From Paragordius varius (taxonomy: Eukaryota > Nematomorpha): a stretch of DNA of 64,000 nt. How positions within the stretch are numbered: position 1 is the first letter of the stretch; every line of letters starts with the position of its first letter. The position numbers were made by a program, and so were the translations under genes. Under the pieces are notes generated by a model. That model searched no databases, was not told the origin of the DNA, and saw only the letters and a program-made list of their open reading frames with translations. Below are positions 62,881-64,000 of this stretch, one piece after another. The stretch is taken from positions 5,642,001 to 5,706,000 of the forward strand of contig OZ176055.1 in assembly GCA_964247055.1 (NCBI GenBank), read 5' to 3'.

Positions 62881-63480
62881 TATCTACCAAAAACTCAATT
62901 TATAATGTGGCTCAAATTATTGTAAAAAAAATCAATGGAATAAACTAGTAATTTATTAAATTGGTAAAATTAATAATCCCAAATAAAATAAATTTTATCT
63001 AGATGTCGTTAAATACATTGCAAATCAACCGATTAATATAATTATATATTTGGCAAAGAATGTGTATATATATAGTACCGGAGACGTAAAAAGTGGACAA
63101 ATCATAATATTTTTGAATTGGAATGGATCATTGATATATAATGAGCTCATTGGTTTTAATAATAATTATAAAATTAATTAATTTCTTTTAGTAGCTTTTT
63201 TGTATATGTATGTGTGTGTGTGTGGATAAATGGTAAGCTTATAATATATTTCAAACAATGACATAATTAAGGTTAGTAATTCTTTGTCTGTATTAGGGTG
63301 TATATAATCTAAACATATTAAGATGGAAAAAATTGTGAAAAACAAGAATATAGGTAACTGGCTAAATTGAATACCCAAACGAATTTGGTAAAAAATAAAT
63401 TTAAAAAAGGCTACAAATTAATGTTTATATAGTTATACAATTAAAAAAATTGTGTTGATTAGTGAATGACACTAAACATT
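62881..63480. other. Non-coding stretch downstream of the last gene
   Basis: A short TATATGTATGTGTGTGTGTG run lies at about 63203-63223. A minus-strand frame over it is not supported. It probably includes the 3' untranslated region of the gene at 63481. Confidence 0.4.
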
Positions 63481-64000
63481 CTATTTTGTGGTGGTGTTAG
63501 TTAGCAGGCTACCAGAGTCGGCGGTGTGTTCACCAGCTATAAGGCCGGATTCAGGAATGGTTGCCGGAGTACCAGGAACAGCCCCAATTTTGCCCTGAAA
63601 TATGGAAAATAAAGTTAAAATTCAAATAGAAAAGGTCAAACTTAAAACAGTTAATCAGCATAAATTAAATTTTGATGTAGTTGATATCCCTGAGTATCAA
63701 AATTTAAAATCTTTTTAAAGGCGCATTCTAAAACCTTTTACCAAGTGTAGATATAAGTTTTTCCCGATTTCACTGGTAAAAAACATGTAACTTTAAAAGG
63801 AAAATAATTATTTATTTTATACAAAATTTCTACATCGGTTTCTACATTTCGCCCATCTCTCATGTAAAATATTAATGCCGTAAAAAATTGATTGACTTTT
63901 ACAGGAAACCATTAGTCAAGCTATCTAACCTCTTCAAAATCATGAATGGCTGCTCTGCAAGGATGTGCCCCATTAATGCAAAGTTGTAGCAAGACAGCAC
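63481..64000 (-). CDS. C-terminal two exons of an unrecognised conserved gene (partial)
   Basis: On the minus strand the exon from the window edge to 63930 encodes AVLLQLCINGAHPCRAAI and ends H-D-F-E-E in phase 0 before GTTAGA. The exon 63594-63481 continues GKIGAVPGTPATIPESGLI and ends S-L-L-T-N-T-T-T-K and TAG. Splice sites (TTTCAG acceptor) and phase agree. The balanced composition (Gly, Ala, Pro, Cys, His) differs from the A+T-driven junk frames around it, which supports a real gene. I do not recognise the protein; the rest lies beyond the window. Confidence 0.6.

Noticed and set aside
1-64000. tRNA, rRNA, CRISPR arrays and LINE reverse transcriptase
   Set aside because: No cloverleaf with proper A and B boxes, no ribosomal RNA core, no regular spacer-repeat array and no reverse transcriptase motif were seen.

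Overview
This is about 64 kb of very A+T-rich nuclear DNA from an invertebrate animal. Coding sequence is split into many small exons by GT-AG introns, intergenic and intronic DNA is low in complexity, and short DNA transposons are everywhere, often nested. I cannot place the species. The ribosomal protein P1 sequence and an antistasin-type cysteine module would fit a spiralian or a cnidarian, but that is inference. No prokaryotic gene structure, rRNA, tRNA or CRISPR array was seen.

Four conserved or family-level genes can be assembled from splice sites and reading phase. They are mitochondrial ribosomal protein L13 (38299-40720, + strand, 5 exons, 185 aa), cytosolic ribosomal stalk protein P1 (42164-43301, - strand, 5 exons, 118 aa), ribophorin II of the oligosaccharyltransferase (49389-53589, - strand, 16 exons, 663 aa), and a secreted antistasin-domain protein with an acidic tail (58079-59513, + strand). 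The last two exons of an unrecognised conserved gene lie on the - strand at 63481-64000.

The most unusual object is a microexon gene on the + strand from about 7.6 or 10 kb to 34207. Almost all of its exons, 9 to 234 nt long, are phase 1 at both ends. Nearly every exon found joins in frame to the next. They encode about six tandem copies of a domain of roughly 130-140 residues that I do not recognise. Recurrent features are an entry exon with I-x-P-x-x-G-I and I-F, an exon with F-W, a strand ending in I-P-I preceded by an N-x-T sequon, and a strand with S-D-F-C. The modules are followed by a Ser/Asp/Glu-rich tail made of many microexons, nine of them 9-47 nt at the 3' end. A signal-peptide exon at 7624 is the likely start.

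Mobile elements explain most of the rest. They include two hAT transposons (3693-6698; 18362-21627, with a perfect 8-bp target duplication), a TTAA-flanked MITE family with at least eight copies, two non-autonomous Helitrons (12416-13453; 60534-62017), and a 1.24-kb near-perfect palindrome with TA duplications (14137-15374). There is also a MITE family with minisatellite-like ends (7881-8185; 30603-30948), hAT-type MITEs, and a MITE family with AACACTCCATTACC ends. Several large introns of the microexon gene are these insertions.
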